Source: Sistotremastrum niveocremeum HHB9708 (Eukaryota > Basidiomycota > Agaricomycetes > Sistotremastrales > Sistotremastraceae). From it: DNA of 64,000 bases. Both the position numbers and the translations under genes were made by a program. The stretch is from the NCBI GenBank assembly GCA_001630475.1, contig KV419416.1, positions 72,477 through 136,476 of the forward strand, written 5' to 3'. Below the pieces are notes generated by a model. That model had not been told where the DNA came from. It saw only the letters and a program-made list of their open reading frames with translations, and searched no databases. Shown piece after piece: positions 10,300-23,040 of the stretch; the stretch's first letter is position 1, and every line of letters begins with the position of its first letter.

Positions 10300-11199
10300 T
10301 TATACAAGATATGTAGATTGATGATACAGGTGGTAGTTCAATATATGGAGCACGCCCGTTACCTCAGTCCTTTATAACTTTGAAAAAGGCGAAGTTTTTC
10401 GTGAATTTGCCTTTTATGGAACTGGCGACTCCTAATCGGCGCCCAAGGACCTTAGAATGACGTACTGAGGTGGTACCCATAACCAGACTTCTTCGACTTG
10501 TATATAATTGGGCATGGCAGGTCCCGAGTCGACGCTGATCGATATCGGACTAGTGCTCTCTTACTGAAACAAGACTCTGGAGTTCACACTTGACCAACCC
10601 ATCCCTGAGATAAGCAGCGATATAATTCTTTGATCGCTTCGGAGGTTCTAGATATTGATGGATGTCGACCCTGATCAGCTGAGCAACCCACTGATGACTT
10701 CGACGTTATACTTCCGGATTCACTGTGGGAGTTTGGAGATACTGTACTGAATTAAACGGCGATCAAACCGGTATTAGTGCGTAGTGTGCGGTCTGATAAA
10801 GCATTACTATCTAAGTTACGTCTCACCGTTATTACTTAGAAGCAGGAAGACATGCATATTTACACCTCTGGGAGTTGGTCGTACCGCTTCCGGTTTTGGA
10901 TCACTTGACTGGAGAACTTTCTGCACCGATTCGGTCCGGGTAAGAGAACTATATCAATTAAAAAATTTCGAGAGTTCGGATAATGTAAATTTAAGCCAAC
11001 ACAGACTATGACTATGACTACGATGCCAGACTGATCTTCGCGAGACGAAGTCAGGCGAGAGGAGGCCCAGCCGGTCGTCGCCGAACACCGGATTTGGAAG
11101 ATCACGTGCGCGATCTGACCACGGTCACGTGAAGGAACCAACTTCCTCCTGAACACGCTTAGCTGCGAACTCATCTAAGTCCACAAACACCTAGCCTAT
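10300..11199. other. Divergent spacer between C2H2 and RhoGEF genes
   Basis: About 900 bp with no credible open frame. It includes an A/T-mixed stretch near 10380-10420. The only clear sites are two CACGTG boxes close to the RhoGEF start, listed separately. The rest shows nothing I can name. Confidence 0.45.
11103..11131. promoter_or_regulatory. Paired CACGTG E-boxes upstream of RhoGEF
   Basis: CACGTG occurs at 11103-11108 and again at 11126-11131, both preceded by T, 69-97 bp before the RhoGEF ATG. Such palindromes are bound by bHLH factors (Cbf1, Pho4, USF type). Spacing of about two helical turns between the boxes suggests a real site, but use is inferred. Confidence 0.4.
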
Positions 11200-14100
11200 A
11201 TGGCCCCTCTCAGCCCCCGCAAAGTGCCTCTCGCGGGTGGCATCTTAGAGCATACGAGGAGCGATGCTGGTCCAGCACAACACACGACGATCACAAGCCG
11301 GGCGTTCTTTTGTGGTGTAGTTGTGGAAGGCAACGAAAGAACAGATATACCACCTGGTAAGTTATGTTGAAGGCTACGCATGAGCTCTACAGATCCTGAA
11401 ACCTCCTCTCCGCTCAGATGTACAAGATCTAATTGCCTCATTGGGAGAGCATCTTCCTGCTTCGACAGACACAATGCCCAGTAGCACACCAGATCCGAGC
11501 TTACATCAGGTGCTGTTCATTTTCTACCCCTTTGCATATTGCTTTTGACATCAAGCTAGTCAAGCAAACCAGATCCTACAGCACTTGCCGACGTTATACA
11601 CGAGTTCATTACGACTGAACGTTCATATCTCTCCCGCATTACCATGCTCAAGACCGCTTACGCCGACCCTCTTCGCAACTTCGCCCGCTCGAACGACAGC
11701 GCGATTATTCCTCGCTATGAAGCTAAAACACTGTTTGGAAACATCGACGCTCTCGTTCCTGTCCATGCAGCTTTCTTGGCCGATTTGGAGGCTCATGGCG
11801 AGAAGAGGATTGGCGACGTTGCTCTCAAGCATTTCAAGATTCTCAATGCTTTCGAGTGTTACAAACTATATTACTCCAAACGCGAAGAGGCTCAGGCAAT
11901 CTTTGAGAGGGAGATGGGGAAGAAGTCGGGCTTTGCTAGTTTCGTCGACGTAAGTGCCACTTCGAAAGGGCGAAAATTAAAACATAAAATCTTAATTCCC
12001 TAATTACAGAAAATCAAATACAACGGAGCGGACTCCCGAAATCGCGTAGGCTTGAGAGAGCTTCTCATGGACCCGATACAGCGCATCCCTCGGTATACAC
12101 TGATGTGGCGACGTAAGCGCTATGTTATCCCAGGCTGAATATCGATTGACGGAGAATGTAGTGATGATCACGCATATGAATCTAAATGACCCTCAACGCG
12201 CTAAATTGATTGAAGCCGATTCAATTGCTTCCAAGATAGCGATGTGCGAAGCGGATGAGCAGACCATACGCGCAGGCGTCATGTACTGTCTTTCCAACTC
12301 CATCGAGGGGTTTGCTGCCAACCTCATTTCAAATGGACGAAAGTACATCGATTGCATCGACGTTGAAGACGGGGAAGGAGAGGAAACACTTCACGCTACA
12401 CTTTTCCTATTCGACGACACCCTTGTCGTTGCCAAAAGGCACAATCCAACTGTGGGAGGAAAGACTCTTGCAGGACTCGACGCCCTTGATAGGTCTGGTG
12501 GTGCTCTGCTACCAATCATGGGAAGCGTCAAGAAGGGGTCAATGTCATTCAAGGGAGCCGTGGACATCATGGAAGTCTCCGCAACTATTGTGAACCCTTC
12601 TTCCAGCTTGATTCACTTATACTTATCCACGGTTCCCCAAATCGAAGGCTCGGAAAGATGGTGTCGGGCTTTCAGATCGTTGAACGTGGTGCATCCTCCC
12701 AGACCTCCGCAAATCGACCCTATAACATCCGCGCGCGATCGGAAATCTTTCGTTGAGAAGTTGTGGATGGCCCAAGCTCGAATACGGGAACGACAGGGTC
12801 GCTCGCTGGTCTTATTCCGACCTGACGAGGAGGTCGATGATCGGAAGAATCATCAAGAGACAGCACGAGTATACTGGAATGTCTATGAAAGAAAGCCGTA
12901 CCTTGGTGAGCCAAAGAAGGTACGCTCTACGCAGCTTTTTTGTCCGTCTATGATACTTATTCGCACGCATAGCCCAAAGTGGTCTTTCATATCGATCCTC
13001 TAGGGACTGCAGATCCCATACCTTTCGGTGTCGGAGGAGGGCCATGTGTAGTGATTCGCGTCCAACCCATGGCTGGAGAGTTGTGTCGGTTCTCGGTCAC
13101 GTCGACTGATCCTAACGATGAAGGCGAAGAGGATATTGAGCAAACGCCAAATATTCCTTCAAGAGTGGTTAGAACCAGTATGTCCATATTTCTCAGACAT
13201 ATTGCATATATTCTGATATTCCTTCAGTTCACGAATATGGTCTCTACAAATTCCGAACCGGCGGCCGCACATCCCAGCCCTCAACTCCTAACGCGAGCAC
13301 CCGATCCAGAGCCGCACTGTTCGGACTAGACGCGCTCTCGATATCGAAGAATCTGTTCAACGTTCGGCAAAATACGATCAAGGGCGATCTGTTTGGGACT
13401 GCATCTATCAGCAAATCCTCACACAAACGCACCAAATCGTCATCCAGTCGCACTACACAGACAACCAGTACCGAATTCAGATTCTCCCAACGGAGTAATT
13501 CTACGGCAACAATGGCCACCAGTGTCGACGAGGACTCTTTCGGTGCTCGAAGTAGAATCCCGACGAGGAAGCTATGGAAAAGCCGATCGAAGTCTCCAGG
13601 AGGCCTTTTCTCAGGAGGAGAGAGTGATGGATCACCAAAACGAAGAAGTAATCGTTCTCCGTCGCGTTCGAGGGCATCATCAGTTGAGCCTGAAAGTGCC
13701 TATGAAGACGAGGACGAGGACAAGGGACCGTCGCCTTTCCAGCAAGGCGTCGCAAACTCGAGTGATTGGGAGCTGTCGGAGAGGTTAGAATTGGCACGGA
13801 GAAATAGTCACAATCAACACTCCGCCAGAAAGGAGTTGCCAAAGAGACCGTTGGAAGCTCAGTCGTCCCTGGACCATACAATCTACGAAGCAGAAGAACC
13901 ACCTCCAATGTCTATCCTTCGCCCTCTCTCGCGCGCCAGTCGTGCTACCGATGACTCTGACAAAACCGTGCGCCCCACTTCGGCCATCCCTACTCCTGCA
14001 AATGGTAGATCGCGATCTTCATCACGACATTCAGGGGATCGAAAACCAATGGGACCCCGACCTCCTTCTCCGTTACCCCCGCGGAGCCCTACGCTTTCAG

Positions 14101-15579
14101 CAGCTGAGCCACCGAATCTCTTGGATGCAGCAATCTTGAACTTTGGACAAGAGCTGTCTCTACCTGTGACACCCAAGAACAAACCACAAATCGACAATGG
14201 TTCCTCGGCGGTCAAAGGGCGTCGTTTACCCTTTGAACCTCTCGAGAACAGCCAGGTCGATGTAACGCCGAAAGCTCCTCCTCAAAGCGACGTGGGATCG
14301 TCAAAGGCACCCCATTCCGTTGAACCACTTTCTATAAAGAAGAAGACTTCGGTACGAGATTCTACAACACCATCGGTAGCTCGCCGGACATCTACGAGAG
14401 CCAGAGTTTCTCCCAGTCTTTCTCGAACAACACCCAGAGCCTCGAGATCGGCACCTTCGCATTTGACTGAGACCCAAGAGGCAGATGAACCCCAAGTCGG
14501 TAAAACGTCCCGGAAGCGAACTGCACCTTCTGAAGAGTCAGATACGGAAATACCCTTGACTCATGCCTTGGGATTGATCAGAAAGACGAAGGATGATGTG
14601 AGTTTCTCGCCTTCTCGCGGAGTACGATCGTTAAACAGTCAATAGCTTGATTCGGCTAGAAGAACAGTCAAGAGAATCAAACTCGACTCTGAGCAGGTTC
14701 GAACACGGCCCAATTCTCCGGTGAAGGATAGAATGAGAGGACTACAACGGACACCAACTGCGACTGGGAAATCACCACACTCCAAAACACTTGCTGTACG
14801 TTATTTATTTCGGTCGATATCGTGATCTAATGTCCTTTTTAGGACCAAGCCGCTGAAGCAAGAATGGAAGAACTTCGTCAGATGATTGGCCAAAGGAGTG
14901 GTGGCTCATTCACAGCAAGTCGCAGTGCTCCCACCGCAGCCGCAGAAAATACTGTTACCAATGGAGATCATGCTACTGCGGAAGAGCAGACTCCGAACGT
15001 TACTGTCTTGGCTCACGACGCTGAAGAAGCTCTTGGGAGGATGCAGGCGTACCAAGACAAGCTGCAGGCTGACATCGAACTCCTTGCTGAGAAGTTCAGA
15101 GAGGTAAGTCCAACTGTTGCATAATGAATCCGAAATTGATCCGTCATTAGAAATCAGCGCAGTTGGAGAAAGCCAGAGCTGAGCTCCAGAGCTCCAAAAT
15201 GCAATGCGAACTGGTTAAGAACTTGTTGACCGATGCCACGTCCGAGAAAGAAATCATGTTCGAGGTGCGTTCACGGATCGCACCAGACCTATCCGTCGAC
15301 TAACATCTCATCCAGGCCTTTAACGAGGAACTAGACAAGATGTTCGACGACGCTCATCTGCCAGAGAGCGAGGCTTGGGAAGCCATGGTGCAGGACTTGC
15401 GGAAGACCAAGGACGCCAGAAATGAGTCTCGGAAGGAGAACTCGTAAGCCACGACGCCCTAATGACTTGAACGATCGACTAATCCAATTCTCAGCATATT
15501 GAAACGTTCCTTAGCAGAAGCGGAACTTCAACGCGATGAATGGGGAGCTCTTTTGCGTGCGCATGGACTGATTCCTTGA
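11200..15579 (+). CDS. Rho guanine-nucleotide exchange factor (DH domain), Bud3-like
   Basis: Multi-exon protein of more than 1,100 aa. After a short N-terminus the DH (RhoGEF) domain begins around 11.58 kb: EFITTERSYLSRITMLKTAY, then HFKILNAFECYKLYYSKREE and the diagnostic LRELLMDPIQRIPRYTLMW near 12.05 kb. A PH-like region follows (LFLFDDTLVVAKRH near 12.4 kb). From about 13.3 kb the chain is Ser/Pro/Arg-rich and disordered. It ends with a coiled-coil region (14.85-15.57 kb; EEALGRMQAYQDKLQADIEL). DH domains activate Rho or Cdc42 GTPases, and a DH at the front of a long tail recalls fungal Bud3, a Cdc42 exchange factor at septa. The GTPase and the Bud3 identity are inferences. Paired E-boxes lie just upstream. 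Confidence 0.83.
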
Positions 15580-15789
15580 TGCCTGGCTGCATCACATTGT
15601 CTCTATATCATTTTTGTTTCCCTATCTTTATTGTGTAGCCACTACATGTAGTTTTGGGACTCGCTTGCTCAACAAATTTTTGCTAACACGAACTCTTTCC
15701 CTGCAAACTTGGACCGTGAGAATTTATATTACCTTTCGGGCCATTGCTTGTCTCAGATCTCAGCCTTGGTCTCAACCACGTTGTATGTC

Positions 15790-17408
15790 ATGGTATCGAC
15801 TCCTCGTCGTTCGACCAGACGGAAGGCAGAAGAAGAAATCGAACAGGTTCTACAGAGTCCTTCAGAGGATGAGCAGGACGATACCAATCCTCGCATCGAG
15901 GTAATCCTCCAACTACTCTACAAATCGGTTCTTGGTATCAATTCAACCTTTTGTAGGACCATCTCAGGACCGCCCTTACTGGAGTTCGGAAGATACAGAG
16001 GAACCTCAAAGCTTTAGAAAAGGAGAATGCAACTCTGAAGGAGAGAATTAAGACTCTATCGGAGGTTGGAGGCCGCGTTGCGAGCAGTGGGCTAAGATCT
16101 AAATTGATTCCAGGCGCAGAGTACCCCTAAGAGGCAACGAAAAGTGGCAGATGATTCTGTCAAGATCTCAGAACTGAGTGCCGAGGTGGAAAGGTTGAAA
16201 GAGGTAAGTGGCTCTCGTCCTCGACCGCTTCCATGACTAATTTCTCTGGTATATTCAGGCCAATCTTTCACAAAAGAAGAAAATCAGTCAGGTAATTTAT
16301 TGATCTCCCTCGAAAGCTCTTCACTAAAGTCTATATCAGCTAAAGAGAGCCGAAGCCAAGCGCGAACTGAAAGACTTGACCGTGGACTGGGAACGTGTGC
16401 AAGATGTTGATTCTCTTGCCACTCAAATGAGAGATGTACGTCCTGCTATGCTGGCTCTCATATATATTTTTCTGATGTCCTTTCAGATACTGACGAAGCT
16501 GAATGACATCGTCACTACTCCCACCTTGGGCGAAGGCGAAGACTGTCCGATATGCCTTGAAGGTCTTGTTGTCGGAGAGACGGTCTCGTACGTTTCTGGG
16601 CGATCTTCATTAATGCAGAAACTGACACGACTTTTGTGAAAGATTGCCGTGCGAGCACCCTCTGGGCACGGATTGCTATCGGAAACTACTGAAACCAGGC
16701 GTTACTTGCCCACACTGCAGGACGCCGTTCAATCCGGATGACGTGGAGCCTATTACTATGACTGCAATTGACCAATGGGATGCCATTTTGGAGCTTATGC
16801 AGCAATGGTCTCAAATCAATTCTGGTGCCGAGCCTGAAGGGGTCGTAGAACTCGAAGATGTAGATGATAACCCATTCGTCGTCCCGGATCATCAAGAGAG
16901 CGAGGAAGAAGAGCAAAGTGCAGGTGCAGAGGAGACAGAAGAGAATAGAGATGTTCAAGGAAGCGGATGGACAGAGGCTGAGCTCATTGAAGCTTCGAAG
17001 TTAGTACAGCATCCTGCCTTTCCTTATGAAACAAAGCTGATCCACCCCTCTCCACCCAGTATGCCAGTAGAGTTGTCGGATGAGGACAAACCTGAACCAC
17101 AAAGTCGACAAACGATGACACCTCCAGAGACGCCAACTGGTCCAGTCGTGTCTGACGACGAAGAAGACGTGGTCACTCCCCGTCGGTATTTGAAGAGACG
17201 AAGATTTCGAAGAGATCGCACGTTCAGTAATGAAGATGATTCAGACTACTATGTTCGCAAGAGACGGAGGTCTTACATAAAACCAAAGCCAGATGAGCTA
17301 GATGATGATGACACTCCGATCAATAGTCCTACTTTTGACACACCAACTCGTGAAGCAACACGACAGAGACTAGAGAGACTGGCTGCTTCGAGGCGGCAGC
17401 GGCGTTGA
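15790..17408 (+). CDS. Coiled-coil RING-finger protein
   Basis: Start at the ATG at 15790; first exons 15790-15900 and from 15957, then several short exons (one of about 33 nt). Residues about 38-150 form a coiled coil rich in Lys/Glu (RNLKALEKENATLKERIKTL). A C3HC4-like RING follows: CPICLEGLVVGETVS, spliced to LPCEHPLGTDC and CPHCRTPFNPDD. The C-terminal 200 residues are acidic and Ser/Thr-rich with basic clusters such as RYLKRRRFRRDR and RKRRR that could act as nuclear signals. It is probably a nuclear E3 ubiquitin ligase; substrate unknown. It lies 210 bp after the RhoGEF on the same strand. No precise orthologue is claimed. Confidence 0.78.
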
Positions 17409-17505
17409 GTTTCATCTAAAATGAAAGAACCCATCTTTGTATTGATAAAAAAGTCAGGACGCGATGTAATATTAGTGTGTAAATAGCAAGTTAGTGTACT
17501 TATAA

Positions 17506-19784
17506 TCACGGACTATTAGTTGTAGCAAGGAGACTATTAACGAGAGCTGTAACCACTCCTTCCGGAATATCCGTAGCGATGTCTTCCTCTGATAACATTG
17601 CTTTCGATATATTTTTCTTCTTTCCTGGACGTTTATCGCCTTTGCCGTCAATGGGATCTGGCAGTTGTGATTGTTTGGCTTTGAGGATCTCCAAGATTTC
17701 TGAGGCGGAATGAGTCTTGCGACTGTGAGAGAGAATACAAGCATACCATGAAACGGCATTTGTTCATGGCCTTTTATTCCGCGTTTCAGAGTTTGCCATC
17801 GTCTCTGCAGCTGATGGGCACTCCACAAATTCCAATCCGGATCATTCAACAGTTTCCAATCGATCTCGGAATCGTCGTGAACGCCAAGCGACAGAACTCT
17901 GTCCAATCATCAGAGGGGCACAATATGAGAGAAACCATGATGGACGTACTTGTGAACCAGAATATAGGTATCCTGATTACTCCATCTCGGAGTCTGACCG
18001 TCACTCTTGACGATCCGGCTCAGAGAATCGGTCCTGGATAAGAAGTTAAATTTCGAGCTTGAGGTAGAACACAGTTTGCATACCATTTTATTCGACACTG
18101 TTGTCTGCCTCGTTTATGTCCCATCCTCTCGCTAACAATTCCCCAGAAAATATCAACATCCAACGATGCGCCGTTGGGCACTTGCATTTCCAAGACGATC
18201 CTGGTCAATTCGTCTTCTTCTTCTTTGGTCCACGCGCCTAATCACAGAGCGCATATAAGAACCGGGAACAAAAGAATGAACAACGAAAGACTGACCTGAA
18301 GTACGGGCTTCGCGTTTATGCAGGTGATTGCGCCATCGATCTCGGCAATCTGCAGACATCCTGCCCACTCTCTCGCTAATCTTTTCCCACTGAGCTCCTA
18401 ATTCTTCGTAGGCACTGCTTCGCATAAGACTCTATATGCGCAATTGAAGGACGACAACGCACACTCTGAGTAGCTCATCCTCCTCTGGTTGCCATTTGCC
18501 TTGTGCTTTCAAAGGATTGTACTTGCGCTTCACATAATGATAAACGGCAACGATGGGTCGTTCGGGGATTTGAGCAGCTGGAGAGAATGAGCACAGGTGT
18601 AAATGACAGAAGCCTCTAACACGCACTGATCTCCGACCAGAACCCATTGTCTGACCCTCTGGCATCTTTAGTCGCGAAAATGATACTCTGCAGCTGTTCA
18701 TGAGTAAGACCCCGACCCTGTGGAAAATGTAAGAATATGGTTCGGCGATGCGATATTTGGTTCGTACCATGCGATACGTCTCGATCGCTGCATCCACGGC
18801 GTTTGCTTCAAATGTGCTGAACTTGCCCTTTTTGTAGTAGAGTCCTATGAGAATGTGCGTGTAAGGCTTATTTTAGAGGACGTAGGAAGTGAGAAACGGA
18901 CCTATTGTCTTTGCAAGGTCGGCGAGTTTGGCATTGTTCAACCACTTGGTGTATAATAGTTGTGCGTGTTCAGGATTCTGGTTGCTAGTGTATGCAGGGG
19001 GCGGTGGGGCGGTGAATGACGGTCTTGCATTGGCAGGTTGCTCGTCATTGGCAGCTGTTACTTGTTGATTGATCGGGCTAGGATGTGTTTGTGGATTGGG
19101 AACAGAAGTGGCGATCTTGGTCGCAGCCGACTTGGGTGGTGGCACGCGTACTGGAGGCGGAGATGGTGCAGATGTGGTAAGATTTGGGAGACTGATATGG
19201 GTTGCGGCTGCCACTTCTCCAAGGCTCTGAAGCGCACCGGTGATTTTGGTGATGTCGAGATCCTGTAAAGCGCGTAGAATATCTTCATTGGTGTTCAGTG
19301 GACCACCAGTGGCAAAGACGTGTCGCAATTCAGGAGGTAAAAAATTCGACGAATCGGAATCGACGTGAACTGGAGGTGGAGGGAGTGGTATTGGTGCTGG
19401 CGGTGGAGGAGTAGCTGAAAGATTTTGGAGAGCGGGGTCGATTTGAATTTCTTGAGTCGGCGGTGGGTCGTGTGCCTTGCTCCTTTTCTTCTTTTTCTTC
19501 TTCTCTACCGGTTGCGACTCCTCGTTCGGCGTCGTCGCGACGACATCAGGACCACCTGCAATCACCTCTGGGACCGGCTCCTTGTTTTTCTTCTTCCTTT
19601 TCTTTTTTGGCTCCTTAGCAGGCTGCTCATTTTCTTCGGGCACCAAGTCTCGATTTCGTTTTTTTGATTTCTTTTGTCCAGAAATGGCCTCTGAACGCAG
19701 GGAATCGTTTGCTTGGACGAGAGCCTGTTGGATGACGCGCTCGAGGTCGTGTGGTAGCAGTGGAGGGACGTCAGAGGACGCCAT
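17506..19784 (-). CDS. Myb/SANT DNA-binding protein, Reb1/TTF-I-like
   Basis: Read from the ATG at 19784; the open frame runs further upstream but only from a non-ATG codon. Residues 1-280 are disordered with Lys-rich runs (KKKRKKKNKEP, EKKKKKKRS) and Pro-rich stretches. The second half carries Myb/SANT repeats over several exons: QGKWQPEEDELL, EELGAQWEKISERVGRMSADC followed by RDRWRNH, WTKEEEDELTRIVLEM, and GHKRGRQQCRIKW. Repeats of this kind occur in Reb1 and TTF-I, which bind rDNA terminators and block replication or transcription. The resemblance is in repeat style and basic N-terminus, so a general factor is possible. It shares a 270-bp divergent promoter with vtc1. Middle exon borders are approximate. 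Confidence 0.72.
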
Positions 19785-19908
19785 AGAATCTTGGGCTGTT
19801 TCTTTAGGGCTGGCACGCAGAGCGTCGGAGTCTGAAAATAGAGCATATAGGGAGGCCCTGAGCGGCGATACCGGCGAGTCAGTCCGCAAAAACTTAAGCC
19901 AAGAATTT

Positions 19909-19945
19909 CACGTGTGACGGTGTGTGACCTGATGTGACGCACGTT
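19909..19945. promoter_or_regulatory. CACGTG plus CACGTT sites upstream of vtc1
   Basis: CACGTG lies at 19909-19914 and CACGTT at 19940-19945, about 110-145 bp before the vtc1 ATG. In yeast, phosphate-starvation factor Pho4 binds exactly these two variants, and VTC1 is a Pho4 target. The combination suggests phosphate control here, but the sites also sit near the divergent Myb gene. Confidence 0.4.
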
Positions 19946-20054
19946 CGCGGTGTGAGATCCCTGAAAGCCGTTCGCACCTGCGATTTACTGCTTCGACCAA
20001 AGTTTATCTCTCGGCGTCTGCTCTGCTCGCTCACGCTAAGATTATAGCACCAAA

Positions 20055-20689
20055 ATGTCCACCCAGCCTCTCCTCCAACGCACAGCTCAAAAGCGCATCG
20101 CTCTCCCTGTTCGCATCGAGCCAAAGGTTCTGTTTGCTAATGAACGCACTTTCCTGAGTTGGCTGCACTTTACCGTCGTCCTCGGTGTTCGTCCTGTTCA
20201 CATCCCAGCCGCCCTAGCTGTATAACTCATGCGATCTGTAGGGACTTGCAGTTGGCCTACTCAACTTTGGCGATAAAGTATGTCGCACCTCCTGCTCGTC
20301 ATGTTCGACGTGCTCACCGCTTCGATCTAGGTCGGCAAGATATCGGCTGCGTTGTTCTCGGTGGTCGGTATGTGCAAGAATCCACTCTGCTTCATCCGGC
20401 CCTGATTCGTGGCCCAAACAGCCGTCGGCGTCATGATCTATGCGCTCTGGACCTATCATTGGCGTGCTGCATCGATTAGTCGTGGTGGAAAGGGTCCGTA
20501 TGACGATCGTCTTGGACCGGTAAGCACTTCTAATTATTTTACTATCGTCTGTCCCACCAACCATCATCCACCAGACAATCCTCTGTGCATCTCTCCTCGG
20601 TAACTTCAATGTTGACCTCTATCTAAAGCCTCCTGATCTGTCTTTCAGTTGCTATCATCTGCAATTTCGTTCTTCGATTCACCAGCTAA
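20055..20689 (+). CDS. vtc1: Vacuolar transporter chaperone subunit Vtc1
   Basis: Small DUF202 membrane subunit of the VTC polyphosphate polymerase complex, which makes polyphosphate and moves it into the vacuole. Six exons (20055-20186, 20242-20277, 20331-20367, 20422-20519, 20575-20599, 20649-20689) give 122 aa, the usual Vtc1 size. Diagnostic blocks are [38 protein letters not shown] and [13 protein letters not shown]. Three membrane helices are visible, the last being [18 protein letters not shown]. The first intron has an unusual GTTCGT donor. Possible Pho4-type sites lie upstream. Identification is confident. Confidence 0.95.
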
Positions 20690-20958
20690 TTGTCCGGACA
20701 ATTGCTTCACGACCTGCCGCTTTCTTAATGTCCTGCCATATAGAACTCTTTCACCTCGCACTAAAACGTCGCATCTCCCTTGCCTTTCAACTGTTCATAG
20801 GTTACCTTCTATCGCAAAATTATGATGAGACCTGTATTACAGTATGTATGCTACATAGGCTTCCGTCACAACATATACCACTACAGCAACCAAAAATTTC
20901 GAATGACGGATCCACTCCGACTCCAACGAGTCATCAATAGTGTCGACACACGTTCGTT

Positions 20959-22509
20959 CTAGATTCCCAGCAAGTCTCCCGTGACGACATTCGACTTCTC
21001 ACTCATTTCTCCTCGAGCGGATGGTGTCCCGTGAGGGGCCGGCTCATTAGGGTCCAATGGGTCATGCTGACCCGGCTCTTGCAATTTCGTAGCAGGCGTA
21101 TCACTTGACGCAACAGTGGCGGTTCCACGACTCATGCTGATCGCCTCTCGAATGAGTTTCGCAGTTTCGAGTCCGAGTTCGTAGTACCCATCATTCGTCG
21201 TGGGCTCGAACATGCCGACATGGGCTTGCACTTCATCCGCGGCGTTTGTATTGCGTGCCGGAAGGAAACAGGAGACGGATTTAGATGTTGAGGGCGGAAG
21301 AATGATGAAAGTGCGCGGAAGAGGTTGAGAAGGAGGCTTCGCAGGCAGTATGGTGTAGAATCTATATAACAGATAAGTCCTCTGAAGAAACTGTACCATT
21401 GACATGATGGCACTAAAACTCACGTCCGGAACACGACATTGAATCCCTTGCCAAGGTCAACGACTTGGTCCATTCTAGTCTTCAAAGCTGTCTCATCCCA
21501 AAGTGTTCCAACATATTTCATATGATCGGAAGCCCACGAGAATCCTTGTCCAACATCTTCACGCTTATAATACGCGGTACCCGCAGCTGCTCCGGCAATC
21601 AAAGCACCTCCAACGCCGTAAGCGACTGGTGCCCATTTCTGCCAGACCGAACGTTCTTGAGGTGGTGCAGGGATGGCAGCTTTAGGTACAGGCTTTGACT
21701 CGTTCTCTTTCTTGTCTTGGGAAGAGGCAGAGGCGGAGGCTTTGAGAGCTGAGAAAGCGGTGAAGCCGGCTGCGATGTCTCTTGCTGCTTGGACGTAGCC
21801 TAAGCCCTCTGTCACTTTATGCTTGAATATATAGGGGTGAAGTCCGAAGTACTGAAGGAAACGTCAGCATAGATAAGGCTTTGCGGACAAGAGACGGACT
21901 GGAGTATCGAAGGCGATAAGGGCGATGATCTTGGGCCATAGAGGTGCCTCCTTGTCCGCTCGCGAAGTAGCAATTCCAATGAATGTATCAGCTGCGACTA
22001 GACCACCCATGCTTTCATGAGGCTCAGTGATGTTCTTTCCAAGAGGACGGCGGTCTCACCTGTGCCCACAGAGAACGATCTTCGCTTTACCTGCTCCTCC
22101 GCCAGACCCATGCGCTACTTCGTTCTCAACAGTGAGAGTAGCAAGCCAATCAGCGAATTTCTCAACCGCTGCTTTCTTGGAGATGTTCTTAGCTCTGCCC
22201 AATTCTGAGGGTCCGATGTGGACTCACCAACTCTCCTCGAGTCTAATCAGGGGTTGAGCGAGAACCACATATGCTGTAGGCGAAATATCACACCTCATAC
22301 GCAGGAAATACGAGAGAGCGAACAACGACATCAGATATCGTCTCTTGCAGATTGTGTTGAAGTCGTTGTGGGAAGGTACTGAATGTTGAATCGGTGCCTT
22401 TGAAGCCGTGAATGAATACGAGTAGGAGAAGATCAGGAGGGAGCGGTCGAAGGCTAGCCACAGCCTGAGAGTTGTCTGGAGATTGAACAGGGCTTGCTGA
22501 TGAGCTCAT
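20959..22509 (-). CDS. Alpha/beta hydrolase (DUF676-like serine hydrolase)
   Basis: Starts at the ATG at 22509. The N-terminal core shows LLLLVFIHGFKGTDSTFSTF, typical of the first strand and oxyanion loop. A later exon carries the nucleophile elbow GHSMGG followed by LVAADTFIGIA and IALIAFDTPYFGLHP. The second part has an Ala-rich membrane-like segment (VAYGVGGALIAGAAAGTAYY) and a C-terminal region ending near MSEKSNVVTGDLLGI. DUF676 proteins are lipase-like; substrate and membrane site are unknown. Several introns are present, and the last exon starts near 21.4 kb. The domain call is firm; function beyond serine hydrolase is not. Confidence 0.8.
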
Positions 22510-23040
22510 GATTGCAGTCTCTGGATATGAACTGGAGATTTAGGCTGAGGAATAAATTAGGTGCCGTGATGATGGTGGGTCTAAGCGAGCGAAAGCTCCG
22601 CCTGGACCGTCTCCATCGTCTCCCATTTCGCTCTGCTTGAGCAACCAGCATCGTCGCCTGATTCGGCCATTTTCTAGCATTTATATTCAACTCGTCTTTT
22701 GTGTCTTTCTCTGAATATTTCTGGACGGCTATGGTTACGAATCTTCCCATCACATAAGGCGCCTTGCGAATCGCAAACTTGGCAATTATGACTAGGTTGC
22801 TGATGACAAATGCTCGTTCTGGTGGGCTTCGAAAACCAAGAGTATCGTCCACTGACCACATCCACACCGTGCCTGTCGAAATTCCATCGTACTGACCCTC
22901 GAGAGCGTTGCAGCGCACTACGCTGAGACACGGAAGCTTTTCACGTGATCGACCCTTCGCGCTCAGTCACGACGTGACACTGCTTTTTGCTCGCGCTTCA
23001 ACCCTCTCGTCGATCCTCTACAAACACCAACTAGCCGAAC
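22510..23040. other. Divergent promoter region, hydrolase/SET genes
   Basis: About 530 bp between two divergent starts. A CACGTG box lies at 22942-22947, about 95 bp before the SET gene ATG. Minus-strand frames here (to 22931) have no family resemblance and overlap the hydrolase start, so I do not call them genes. Confidence 0.4.

Noticed and set aside
22454-22931. Minus-strand frames of 85-154 codons between the hydrolase and SET genes
   Set aside because: They overlap the hydrolase start, show no family resemblance, and lie in a shared promoter.
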